64,000 nt of DNA from Prorocentrum cordatum. Its lineage: Eukaryota > Sar > Dinophyceae > Prorocentrales > Prorocentraceae. Positions 43,021 to 54,335 of the stretch are shown piece by piece. The position numbers and the translations under genes were made by a program. Position 1 is the stretch's first letter, and each line of letters begins with the position of its first letter. The notes beneath the pieces are model-generated. The model searched no databases, was not told where the DNA came from, and worked only from the letters and a program-made list of their open reading frames with translations. The stretch spans positions 2,501 through 66,500 of the forward strand of contig CAUYUJ010017646.1 of the NCBI GenBank assembly GCA_963575745.1, read 5' to 3'.

Positions 43021-43680
43021 CCTGGGCCGGTTCCGGCGCCGGCCGGCGCCGGAAAATTGAATTCCGAGGCGGTGCCGAAAAAAGGCCACTCCAAGACATA
43101 TTTTTCTTTCGAAAATATTGATTTTCTGCTCCCGGCGCCCGGGAACCCCTTCCGGGCCGCTTCTGGCACCCGGGCCGGCGCTCGAGCCAAACGCCCGGGC
43201 CAGCACCCGGGCCAGCGCCCGGGCCGGTTCCGGCGCCGGCCGGCGCCGGAAAATTGAATTCCGAGGCGGTGCCGAAAAAAGGCCACTCCAAGACATATTT
43301 TTCTTTCGAAAATATTGATTTTCTGCTCCCGGCGCCCGGGAACCCCTTCCGGGCCGCTTCCGGCACCCGGGCCGGCGCTCGAGCCGAACGCCTGGGCCAG
43401 CACCCGGGCCAGCGCCCGGGCCGGTTCCGGCGCCGGCCGGCGCCGGAAAATTGAATTCCGAGGCGGTGCGGAAAAAAGGCCACTCCAAGACATATTTTTC
43501 TTTCGAAATATATTGATTTTCTGCTCCCGGCGCCCTGGAACCCCTTCCGGGCCGATTCCGGCACCCAGGCCGGCGCTCGAACCGAACGCCCGGGCCGGCA
43601 CCTGGGCTGGCGGCCGAGCCGGATCCAGCGCTGGCGTCGGCTCTGGCCGTCGCCGGAAAAATTGAATTCCGAGGCCGCGC
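43021..43680. repeat. 197 bp GC-rich satellite, about 3.3 copies
   Basis: Units start near 43024, 43221 and 43418, with a diverged partial fourth to 43680. Each has GGCCGGTTCCGGCGCCGG, AAATTGAATTCCGAGGCGG, AGGCCACTCCAAGACATATT, ATTGATTTTCTGCTCCCGGC and CCCGGGCC-rich sequence. The first two units are nearly identical. A non-repeat stretch follows to 43932. Confidence 0.9.
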
Positions 43681-43932
43681 TAACAAAACTCATCCAAACA
43701 GATTTTTCGAAAGTGCATCATTTCTGCTCCCGGCGCTCGGAGGCTTCTGCGTCTCAAGGAGAGGTGGAGCAGACATTAAAGGAGGTAAAAGCAAGCACAC
43801 GAACGCTATGGACGCGCGATGCGCTGCCACAAGCCAGCTTCCCGCAAGATCGGTCCAGAGTGGGAGGGGACGGAGCTGGGCGGGTGATGGACCACCAGAG
43901 CACTGCTCCAGCCTTCCCTCAGCCCTGGGTCT

Positions 43933-44338
43933 GCTGACCACACAGGAGCACGGCAGACCACACAGGAGCGCGGCAAACCACAAAGGAGCAAGGCAGACCC
44001 CAAATGAGCACGGCAGTCCACACGTTCGCACGGCAGACCGCACAGGAGCACGGCAGACCGCACATGAGCACGGCAGACCAAGAAGGAGCACGGCAGACCA
44101 CACAGGAGCACGGCAGACCACACAGGAGCACGGCAGACCACACAGGACACGGCAGACCCCACGGGAGCACGGCAGACCACACAGGAGCACGGCAAACCAC
44201 ACAAGAGCACGGCAGACCATACAGGAGCACGCCAGACCACACAGGAGCACGGCAGACCACACGTTCGCACGGCAAACTCCACAGGAGCACGGCAGACCCC
44301 AAAGGAGCACGGCAGACCACAGGAGCACGGCAGACCGT
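43933..44338. repeat. G array, forward
   Basis: About 20 units, including a CACACGTTCGCACGGCA variant that also occurs at 20240, 41465 and 52355. Much of the array matches 41215-41515 unit for unit, and the array at 44620-44960 is its reverse complement. Confidence 0.85.
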
Positions 44339-44580
44339 CTTCGAGGCCTCTTGGGCCGTCTTGGGGCCCTCTTGGAGCCATCTTAGCCGTCTTGGAGGCC
44401 ATCTTGGCCGTCTTGGAAGACATCTTGGGCGTCTTGGAGGCCTCTTGCGCCGTGTTAGGGCCCTCTTGGGACCGTCTTGGGGACTTCTTGGGCCGTTTCG
44501 GGGCCATCTTGAAGGCCTCTTGGGCGATCTTAAAGCGATATTGGGGGCCTCTTGGGCCGTCTTGGGCCGTCGGAGCGCGG
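44338..44580. repeat. GGCCGTCTTGG degenerate repeat
   Basis: About 240 bp of the dispersed GGCC-TCTTGG family. It forms the loop between the forward G array at 43933 and the reversed G array at 44620, so the pair with this centre is a large inverted repeat. Confidence 0.7.
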
Positions 44581-44599
44581 CAGGCCATGTACGGCATAC

Positions 44600-45145
44600 C
44601 ACAGCAGTGCCACGTACCACTGCCGTGCTCCTTTGGGGTCTGCCGTGCTCCTGTGGAGTTTGCCGTGCGAACGTGTGGTCTGCCGTGCTCCTGTGTGGTC
44701 TGGCGTGCTCCTGTATGGTCTGCCGTGCTCTTGTGTGGTATGCCGTGCTACTGTGGTGGTATGCCGTTGCTTCCGTGGGGTCTGCGTGTCCTGTGTGGTC
44801 TGCCGTGCTCCTGTGTGGTCTGCCGTGCTCCTGTGTGGTCTGCCGTGCTCCTTCTTGGTCTGCCGTGCTCATGTGGGGTCTGCCGTGCTCCTGTGCGGTC
44901 TGCCGTGCGAACGTGTGGACTGCCGTGCCCATTTGGGGTCTGCCTTGCTCCTTTGTGGTTTGCCGCGCTCCTGTGTGGTCTGCCGTGCTCCTGTGTGGTC
45001 AGCCGTGCTCCTGTGGCGTCTACGGTGCTCTTTTGGGGTCTGCCGTACTCATTTGGGGTCTGCCGTGCACCTGTGGTCGGCCGTGCTCATTTGGGGTCTG
45101 CCGCGCGCCTGTGAGAGCTGCCGTGCTCCTGTTGGGGAAACGCCA
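44600..45145 (-). repeat. G array, reversed
   Basis: GGTCTGCCGTGCTCC units in 20 bp steps. The order of variant units mirrors 43933-44330, supporting an inverted duplication rather than independent growth. Confidence 0.85.
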
Positions 45146-45188
45146 GCGGCGTTCGGGGTACAACAAAAAGGCGCGTTTATGTTGTACC
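45126..45188 (-). repeat. Hairpin module, inverted copy
   Basis: The same hairpin module as at 42811, in the opposite orientation: GGGGAAACGCCAGCGGCG, then GGGGTACAACA and TGTTGTACC. It abuts directly on the inverted copy of the Helitron 5' region at 45186. Confidence 0.8.
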
Positions 45189-45543
45189 GGACTGAGCCTT
45201 CGGGGGCTCCTCACCACGACGGGTCTTGTGATACCCTTTGCAATACTTGATCGTCTTAGCAGCACGCGCTCGACAAACAAGAGACCCACAGAAAATCATA
45301 TAGAACGCCAGTCGGAGCATACCGAAAATAAACATCGGTAAGAATCGCCCCGAGGATCACCTACTAGAAAGTTGGATCTCACAGGGCTAATAGAAGCACC
45401 TCCACCGCGCACACCCTGCCGCAGCTGTGCAACCACATTGAGCCCAATACAAAATGTGCAAACAACATAGAGCTCGTGAGAGAGCGACCTTAATCGTCGA
45501 GGGCTATCCAGAGCACCCACGGCATTGCGCACTGTCAAAAAAT
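45186..45543 (-). pseudogene. Inverted partial copy of the Helitron N-terminal exon and its 5' region
   Basis: The reverse complement of 45186-45543 matches 17967-18321 closely. It carries the upstream sequence and the first ~50 codons of the Cys-rich Helitron ORF, then breaks inside the codons for KAQSG. It lacks the rest of the gene. Confidence 0.85.
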
Positions 45544-46800
45544 TAAGCCGTGCTCCTGTGCTCTGCTATACTCCTGGCGTTGCAGTGCTGATTGGCCGTG
45601 TTGGTCTGGTGTGCTCCTGTGATACGCGGCGCCCCTGCGACCTGCACTGATCCTGAATGCTTTGCCGTGCTCCTGTGTGTTCTGCCTGTTCCTGTGTGCC
45701 TACCTGCCGTGCTCTTGGATTGGTCATGCCGTGCTCCTGTTGTGCCTTCCCTCTGTGGTCTGCCGTGTTCATGTGGGTCCGCCGTGACTCCTGTGGCGTC
45801 TGCCGTGCTCCTGTGTAGTCTGCCGTTGCTTCCTTGTGGTCGCCTTGTCCTTGTGGTGCCGTGACTCCTTTGTGGCCTGCACGTGCCTTCTTGTGTGGTC
45901 TCGCCGTGCTCCTGTTGGTCGGCCGTGCTCGTCGGTGGTCTGCCGTGCCCTCCTATGTTGTCTGCCGTTGTTCGGCCGGCTTGAGGGCACTCTTAAAGCA
46001 CTAGTTCTGCCGTGGCTCCAGTTGGTCTGCCGAGCTCCTCGTCTTGGTCAATCCTTCCGTCGTCTTGAGGGCGCTCCTTGTTGCGCCTGTGTTGGTACTG
46101 ATGTGTTGATGGTTGTTTGTTGGTGTGTCTTTGTGCTTTGTGTGCTGGTCTTTTTGGTGCCTGGTCTGCCGTGCTCCTCGTCTTGGTCTGCCGTGCTCCT
46201 CTCGGTTCCTAAGCCTAGTCTGCCGTGCTCCTCGTCTTGGTCTGCCGTGCTCCTCTCGGTTCCTACGCGCGGTCTGCCGTGCTTCTGTGGGGAGCACGGC
46301 AGACCACAGGAGCAAGGCCATCCACACAGGAGCACGGCAGACCACACCTCGATTTTTTGAGGATGTCTCGAGCGAAATGGCCGTAGTCTGCCGTGCCCCA
46401 CACGGGAGCACGGCAGACCACCTGCTCATTTTCTGAGGACGTCCCGAGCGAAAACGTCATTTTTGACATAAGAGGTTCTAAAACACCTCTGTCGGCATCT
46501 CATTTTTTCGAGGATGTCTCGAGCGAAACGCTCATTTTTCGTGCATAACACAAATTTTTGATATTTTCGAACATCCCGATTTTTTGAGGATGTCTCGAGC
46601 GAAACCGTCATTTTTGACATAAGACGTCTGAAACGATAGCCTCCAAAAATTCAATTTTTCGAGGATGTCTCGAGCGAAATGGCCATTTTGGGGAATCCGC
46701 CAACGAAAAATCCCGTGCGATAAAGCAACCCATAGATATAAAGATATGTATATGTGTACTCAAGGATTCAGCCAGAACGTCCCGCTTGCTTCTCGTACCT
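45544..46800 (-). repeat. Inverted G + S + T block (left arm of a fold-back)
   Basis: Read on the minus strand this repeats the block upstream of the Helitron gene: T fragment (46690-46800), S (46340-46690) and G array (45544-46340). The part 45640-46150 is scrambled compared with the other copies, with many small indels and a ~70 bp GTTGGT/GTGTTTG-rich insertion near 46080-46150. The matching right arm starts at 46803. Confidence 0.8.
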
Positions 46801-46802
46801 CG

Positions 46803-47575
46803 GCGGACTACGGCCATTTCGCTCGAGACATCCTTAAAAAATCGAGGTGTGGTCTGCCGTGCTCCTGTGTGGATGGCCTTGCTCCTGTGGTCTGCCGTGC
46901 TCCCCACAGAAGCACGGCAGACCGCGCGTAGGAACCGAGAGGAGCACGGCAGACCAAGACGAGGAGCACGGCAGACCAGGTTAGGAACCGAGAGGAGCAC
47001 GGCAGACCAAAACGAGGAGCACGGCAGACCAGGCACCAAGAGCGCCCTCAAGACGACGGAAAGGATGACCAAGACGAGGAGCACGGCAGACCAAGACGAG
47101 GAGCACGGCAGACTATGCCCTAAGAGTGCCCTCCAGACGGCCGAACAAGGGCAGACCCCATAGGAACACGGCAGACCACAGAAGAGCACGGCAGACCAAC
47201 AGGAGCACGGCAGACCACACAAGAGCACGGCAGGCCACACAGGAGCACGGCAGACCACACAGGAGCATGGCAGACCACAAAGGAGCACGGCAGACCACAC
47301 AGGAGCACGGCAGACGCCACAGGAGCACGGCGGAACCCACAGGAGCACGGCAGACCACAGAAGAACACGGCAGACCAACAGGAGCACGGCAGACCACACA
47401 AGAGCACGGCAGGCCACACAGGAACACGGCAGAACACACAGGAGCACGGCAAAGCATTCAGGATCAGTGCAGGTCGCAGGGGCGCCGCGTATCACAGGAG
47501 CACACCAGACCAACACGGCCAATCAGCACTGCAACGCCAGGAGTATAGCAGAGCACAGGAGCGCGCCTTAATTTT
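46803..47575 (+). repeat. G array upstream of the second Helitron 5' copy (right arm)
   Basis: Matches 17196-17965 nearly unit for unit, beginning in the GGCGGACTACGGCCATTTCG edge of an S fragment. It leads without interruption into the copy of the Helitron 5' region. Confidence 0.85.
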
Positions 47576-47778
47576 TTTCCAGTGCGCAATGCCGTGGGTG
47601 CTCTGGATAGCCCTCGACGATTAAGGTCGCTCTCTCACGTGCTCTATGTTGTTGGCACATTTTGTATTGGGCTCAATGTGGTTGCAAAGCTGCGGCAGGG
47701 TGTGCGCGGTGGAGGTGCTTCTATTAGCCCTGTGAGATCCAACTTTCTAGTAGGTGATCCTCGGGGCGATTCTTACCG

Positions 47779-49143
47779 ATGTTTATTTTCGGCATGCTCC
47801 GACTGGCGTTGTATATGATTTTCTGTGGGTCTCTTGTTTGTCGAGCGCGTGCTGCTAAGACGATCAAGTATTGCAAAGGGTATCACAAGACCCGTCGTGG
47901 TGAGCAGCCCCCGAAGGCTCAGTCCGGTTATGACGGTTACTGCAAGTCTTGCTACAAGGAGAAGCATCCTACTCTGTACCGCCAGAAGCAGGAGAAGAGA
48001 AAGGGATGTTGTCGATTCTGCGGTGCGCAGCGCGAGCTCAGCGGTGGCATGTGTAAGCCGTGTTATCGGTCTCGCAGCTGCCCTGAGTGTACCTGGTGCA
48101 ACGAGGAAGACGAACCAACGCTGTGCGTGGCCTGCGAGTCACGCGAGAAGAACCCGCAGGCCGCGGGAAAAAGATGTGCTATGGCGTGTCCGACGCACAC
48201 TTCGCCTGAGGAACGCAATCTCAAGCTGTGCTCCGAGTGCTTTACATCTCGGAGCCCTTGTTCGCACTGCGCGGCGCCGACTCCTGCTGGTTCCTTGACT
48301 CGTTCGAAGTGTAGCAACGACTCTTGCGACGGGTTCGTGGTGTTCTGTAGCGCGTGCTCTGGCATGTCTAACGGGCTGTCGAAAGCGAAGTGCCACTCGT
48401 GCTGGGCCCAGGACGGTCGGTGCTGCGTGCACTGCGGTCGGATGCGAGCGCAAACTGGAGTGATATATCGGCGAGCTTGCAAGGCCTGTTTCGCTGCGCG
48501 CTCGTGCGCCGTCTGCCACGCCGTGCCGCCGGCGTCGCTGGAGACCCCGCAGTGCGAGATGTGCGACAACCTCGCTCTGTGGTGTCCTGAGTGCACCACA
48601 CCAGAGCAGCGGGCGGCGGGCCTATGTAAAACACATTGGGATTCCCCCGAGTGCGCATTCTGTTACAGGACCGAGGACCCCGCCACCAAGGAACCGCTGC
48701 AGGTGTCCATGATCGAATGCGGAACAGAGAGCTGCACCAAAGTCGTGAGGAGCTGCTCTTTGTGCTCCTCGCATTTCCAGAAGAGCGCGGCGCTGTGCGA
48801 CGTGTGCTGGAGGGCAGCTGGCTCCAAGTGCATCGGATGCGGTGTCAAACCAGCCCAGAACGCCAGGGTGTATCAGCACTTTTGCCACCAATGCTTCGGG
48901 GAGGAGAGGCTGGCAGACCTCGTCCGTGACGAGAGCAGGAAGTTCCTCGCCGACGAGCCGCGACCGCAGAGGCTCGACGACGACGTCGCCCGATCCGCAC
49001 CCGCTTTGCAGGTACTCCTCGCTCTGGCAAAGCCCGAGCCCGGGTCCTTGCCGAAGTACGCGGAGACGCCCGAGTACCTGGACCCGAACCATTGCCGCTT
49101 CTGCAAGCAACCGTGGGGCGGCTCCGACGACGACGACACTTGA
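47779..49143 (+). pseudogene. Truncated copy of the Helitron Cys-rich N-terminal exon
   Basis: 454 codons, almost identical to the first 453 codons from 18171. Only three residues differ by my reading (E to Q in TRRGEQPP, V to L in SCSLCSS, K to Q in FCHQCF). The match ends at 49138 in the GAC run of GGSDDDD. The next bases are ACTTGAGTAAATATATA, the inside of a T module, which supplies a stop. It still encodes most CxxC modules. Whether the short protein is made is unknown. It might be a titrating fragment, but nothing in the sequence shows that. Confidence 0.85.
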
Positions 49144-50312
49144 GTAAATATATATATATATATATATATATTTATAATATATAATATATATATATATATC
49201 TATATCTTTATATCTATGGGTTGCTTCATCGCACGGGATTTTTCGTTGGCGGATGACGGGAAGCGTCTTCGAGGTACGAGAAGCAAGCGGGACGTTCTGG
49301 CTGAATCCTTGAGTACACATATACATATCTTTATATCTACGGGTTGCTTTATCGCACGGGATTTTTCGTTGGCGGATTCCCCAAAATGGCCATTTCGCTC
49401 GAGACATCCTCGAAAAATCGAGGTGTTGGAGGCTATCGTTTAAGACGTTTTATGTTAAAAATGACGGTTTCGCTCGAGACATCCTCAAAAAAACGGGATG
49501 TTGGAAAATATCAAAAATTTTTGTTATGATGAAAAATGAGCGTTTCGCTCGAGACATCCTCGAAAAAATGAGATGCCGACAGAGGTGTTTTACAACCTCT
49601 TATGTTAAAAATGACGTTTTCGCTCGGGACGTCCTGAGAAAATGAGCAGGAGCACGGCAGGCGGAAAAAAAGGAGCACGGCAGACCACACAGGAGCACGG
49701 CAGACTCCACAGGAGCACGGCAGACCACAAAGGGAACACGGCAGACCACACAGGAGCCCGGCAGACCCCACACGAATACGGCAGACCCCAAAGGAGCACG
49801 GCAGACCACACAGGAGCACGGAAGACCACACAAGAGCACGGCAGACCCAACAGGAACACGGCAGACCAAAAACGAGCACGGCAGAGCCGACAGGAGCACG
49901 GCAAACCCCGCAAGAGCACGGCAGACCGCACAGGAACACGGCAGACCACACAGGATCACGGCAAACCCCACAGGAGCACGGCAGTCCACACAGGAGCACG
50001 GCAGTGGTGTTGCTGGTTTGGTCCCCTCGGGATACCGCATTGACGTGTTGCTGGTTTGCCCCAGGATACCTTCTTGACGTGTTGCTGGTTTGTCCCCTCA
50101 GCACCTTCTTGCCGTGTTGCTGGTTTGCCCCCTCAGGATGACTTCTTGGCGAGTGGCTGGTTTTGCCTCAGGGTAACTTATTGAAGTGTTGGTGGTCGAC
50201 CACCTCAGCACCTTCTTGGCGTGTTGCTCGTTTGCCCCCCTCAGGATAACCTTTGACGTGTTGCTGGTTTGCCCCGTCAGGATAACTTTTTCACGTGTTG
50301 CTGGTTTGCCCC
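49139..50312. repeat. T, S, G and C modules in series
   Basis: T fragments with a long TA tract (49139-49370), an S block (49370-49645), a G array (49645-50007) and a reversed C array (50007-50312). From 49250 to about 50170 the whole series is repeated at 52584-53520 with high identity. Confidence 0.85.
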
Positions 50313-52412
50313 CACAGGAGCACGGCAGACCACACAGGAGCACGGCAGACCCCACACGAGCACGGCAGACCAAAGAGAAGACACAAGGAGCACAGCAGAT
50401 CCCGCAGGAGCACGGCAGACACCACACGAGCACGGCAGATCCCAAATGAGCACGGCAGACACAGAAGCACTGCAGACCACACAAGAGCACCGCAGACCTC
50501 ACAGGAGCACGGCAGACCCCACAGGAGCACGGCAGACCCCACAGGAGCACGGCAAACCACAAAGGAGCACGGCAGACCACAGGAACACGGCAAACCACAC
50601 AGGAGCACGGCAGACCACACAGGAGCACGGCAATCCCCACAGGAGCACGGCAGACCGCGCGCAGGTACAACATAAACGCGCCTTTGGTTGTACCCCGAAC
50701 GCCGCTGGCGTTTCCCCCACAGGAGCACGGCAGACCACTCAAGCTGGCGGGAAACCCCGAATGAGCACGGCAGACCACAGGAGCACGGCAGACCACACAG
50801 GAGCACGGCAGACGCCACAGGAGCACGGCAGACCGCGCAGGAGCACGGCAGACCACACATGAGCACGGCAGACCCCACAGGAGCACGGCAGACCCCAAAG
50901 GAGCACGGCAGACCACAGAAGAGCACGGCAGACCAACAGGAGCACGGCAGACCACACAAGAGCACGGCAGGCCACACAGGAGCACGGCAGACCACACAGG
51001 AGCACGGCAGACCACAAAGGAGCACGGCAGAACACACAAGAGCACGGCAGACCCCACAAGAGCACGGCAGACCCCACAGGAGCACGGCAGACCCCACAGG
51101 AGCACGGCAGAGCAGACCCAAAAGGAGCACGGCAGAACACACAGGAGCAAGGCAAACCACAGGAGCACGGCAGACCACACAGGAGCACGTTCACGGCAGA
51201 CTCAAACAGGACCACGGCCGACCCCCACAGTTAGCAAGGCAGACCCCAAAGGAGCCGGCACAGACCACGGAGACGGCAGACACACAGGAGACGGCAGACC
51301 CCACATGAGCACGGCAAATACCCAAATGAGCACGGCAGACCACAAGAGCACGGCAGACCACACACGAGCACGGCAGACTCCACAGGAGCACGGCAGACCA
51401 CAAAGGAGCACGGCAGACCACACAGGAGCCCGGCAGACGCCACAGGAGCACGGCAGACGCCACAGGAGCACGGCGGAACCCACAGGAGCACGGCAGACCG
51501 CGCGCGGGTACAACATAAACGCGCTTTTTTGTTGTACCCCGAACGCCGCTGGCGTTTCCCCGTAAGCGGTTATGAGCTATGTAGCGCAGACCCCACATGA
51601 GCACGGGCAAAATCCCAAATGAGCATCGGCAGACCACAAGAGCACGGCAGACCACACAGGAGCACGGCAGACTCCACAGGAGCACGGCAGACCACAAAGG
51701 AGCACGGCAGACCACACAGGAGCCCAGCAGACGCCACAGGAGCACGGCAGACGCCACAGAAGCACGGCAGACCACAACATAAACGCGCCTTTTGTTGTAC
51801 CCCGAACGCCGCTGGCGTTTCCCCCACAGGAGCACGGCAGACCACACAAGCTGGCGGGAAACCCCAAATGAGCACGGCAGACCACAGGAGCACGGCAGAC
51901 CACACAGGAGCACGGCAGACCCCACAGGAGCACGGCAGACCACACAAGCGGGCGGTCGCGGGAAACCCCAAAATGAGCACGGCAGACCACACAGGAGCAC
52001 GGCAGACGCCACAGGAGCACGGCAGACCGCGCAGGAGCACGGCAGACCACACATGAGCACGGCAAACCAAGAAGGAGCACGGCAGACCCCATAGGAGCAC
52101 GGCAGACCATAGAAGAGCACGGCAGACCAACAGGAGCACGCCAGACCACACAAGAGCACGGCAGGCCACACAGGAGCACGGCAGACCACACAGGAGCACG
52201 GCAGACCACAAAGGAGCACGGCAGACCACACAAGAGCACGGCAGACCCCACAAGAGCACGGCAGACCCCACAGGAGCACGGCAGACCCCACAGGAGCACG
52301 GCAGTGCAGACCATACAGGAGCACGCCAAACCACACAGGAGCACGGCAGACCACACGTTCGCACGGCAAACTCCACAGGAGCACGGCAGACACCAAAGAA
52401 GCACGGCAGTGG
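50310..52412. repeat. 2.1 kb forward G array with three hairpin modules
   Basis: About 100 forward G units. Hairpin modules lie at 50668-50728, 51509-51562 and 51775-51832. Segments such as GTTCACGGCAGACTC near 51190 and GGCGGGAAACCCCAAATGAG (50745, 51850) are local variants. No gene is supported despite long periodic open frames on both strands. Confidence 0.85.
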
Positions 52413-53520
52413 TGTTGCTGGTGTGGTCCCCTCGGGATACCGCATTGACGTGTTGCTGGTTTGCCCCCCCCCAGGATAGCTTCTTGACGTGTTGCTGGTT
52501 TGTCCCCTCAGCACCTTCTTGACGTGTTGCTGGTTTGCCCCCTCAGGATGACTTCTTGGCGAGTGGCTGGTTTTGCCTCAGGGTAATGACGGGAAGCGTC
52601 TTCGAGGTACGAGAAGCAAGCGGGACGTTCTGGCTGAATCCTTGAGTACACATATACATATCTTTATATCTACGGGTTGCTTTATCGCACGGGATTTTTC
52701 GTTGGCGGATTCCCCAAAATGGCCATTTCGCTCGAGACATCCTCGAAAAATCGAGGTGTTGGAGGCTATCGTTTAAGACGTCTTATGTCAAAAATGACGG
52801 TTTCGCTCGAGACATCCTCAAAAAAATCGGGATGTTGAAAAATATCAAAAATTTTTGTTATGCATGAAAAATGAGCGTTTCGCTCGAGACATCCTCGAAA
52901 AAATGAGTTGCCGACAGAGGTGTTTTACAACCTCTTATGTTAAAAATGACGTTTTCGCTCGGGACGTCCTCAGAAAATGAGCAGGAGCACGGCAGGCGGA
53001 AAAAAAGGAGCACGACAGACCACACAGGAGCACGGCAGACTCCACAGGAGCACGGCAGACCACAAAGGGAACACGGCAGACCACACAGGAGCCCGGCAGA
53101 CCCCACACGAATACGGCAGACCCCAAAGGAGCACGGCAGACCACACAGGAGCACGGAAGACCACACAAGAGCACGGCAGACCCAACAGGAACACGGCAGA
53201 CCCAAAACGAGCACGGCAGAGCCGACAGGAGCACGGCAAACCCCTCAAGAGCACGGCAGACCGCACAGGAGCACGGCAGACCACACAGGATCACGGCAAC
53301 ACCCCAAGGGAAGCACGCAGTCAACACAGGCCAACGGCAGTGGTGTGTGGTTTGGTCCACTCGGGATACCGCATTGACGTGTTGCTGGTTTGCCCCCCCC
53401 AGGATACCTTCTTGACGTGTTGCTGGTTTGTCCCCTCAGCACCTTCTTGACGTGTTGCTGGTTTGCCCCCTCAGGATGACTTCTTGGCGAGTGGCTGGTT
53501 TTGCCTCAGGGTAACTTATC
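52412..53520. repeat. C, T, S, G and C modules in series
   Basis: Reversed C units (52412-52580), one T unit (52584-52710), an S block (52710-52980), a G array (52980-53345) and reversed C units (53345-53520). The T-to-C part duplicates 49250-50170. Confidence 0.85.
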
Positions 53521-54335
53521 TAAAGGCTGCCGCCTCTGCCGCCGACCCCAAATTGGGGTTACGCGCGACGCAAAGGAGGTCTCATTGAAGTGGAAGACAT
53601 GTAAATTTCGCTCAACCGGGCGCGCGTCCTGGGGATTAAGAGGAGGGCGGGGAAAGGAGGATTGGGGTAGGTGGTGCAGCGGGGCAGGACGAGCAGGAGA
53701 GGACGAACATCTTGAAAAACACAGGATGCATATCCGTGATACTGGCTTCCGCGGTCTTCTCTGGGGGTGCTCCTGGAGCGTTCTCGGTGCTTCTTCGGCG
53801 GTCCTGGAAGCCATCTTGGGTGGTGTGGACGTCTTGGACAACTCCAGGGGCGTGTCTCGGCGCCGACAGAGCCTCGGGGAGAGGGGGCGATCCGTGCAGC
53901 GAGGTGCGAGCTATGGGTGGGCCTTCAGAACAGTCCAGAATCCAGAAGTTTTATCAGGCAGGACTTGGCATTCTAGCACGCCTCCACGTGCCAGAGGGCA
54001 CGGGGGCGGAGCACCACATTCTGGGCATCATGTCTGTGGGCGCCTCTCCGATCTTGCCTGTCTTTCCGGCACAGGCATTCACGCTGCAGTAATTCAATTG
54101 ATGTGGGTGTAATGTTCGTGCATCTTCCTCCTCCTTCACGAAACCTTCATTCCCCCAACGGGCCCGAAACAGCCAACAAGTTCCCCAAAAGCCCCGAAGA
54201 GGCCCCAACAGCCTCCAGGAGGCCCAAAGATACGCCCCAAGGGCTTCCAAACGGCCCGGTGGTGGAAGAGAGGTTTCGTGACAGTTTCGTGCCCGACGCC
54301 CGCTGGCGGAAAGGAGGTTTCGTGACAGTTTCGTG
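53521..54335. other. Unique spacer with CCCAAAAGCCCCGAAGAGG units
   Basis: An open frame of 203 codons spans 53501-54112, but it begins inside repeat sequence and has no domain, so I do not call it a gene. From 54165 to 54260 there are units of the reversed GGCC-TCTTGG family. A GTTTCGTGACAGTTTCGTG duplication lies at 54272-54332. Confidence 0.4.

Noticed and set aside
41613-43601. A 662-codon minus-strand open frame and many other long frames over G arrays
   Set aside because: They follow the 20 bp period of the repeat (60 bp = 20 residues), exist in several frames on both strands, and show only periodic CRAPV/STADH-type peptides.
53501-54112. 203-codon plus-strand frame as a gene
   Set aside because: It starts inside a C array, has no domain, and its composition matches the surrounding non-coding DNA.
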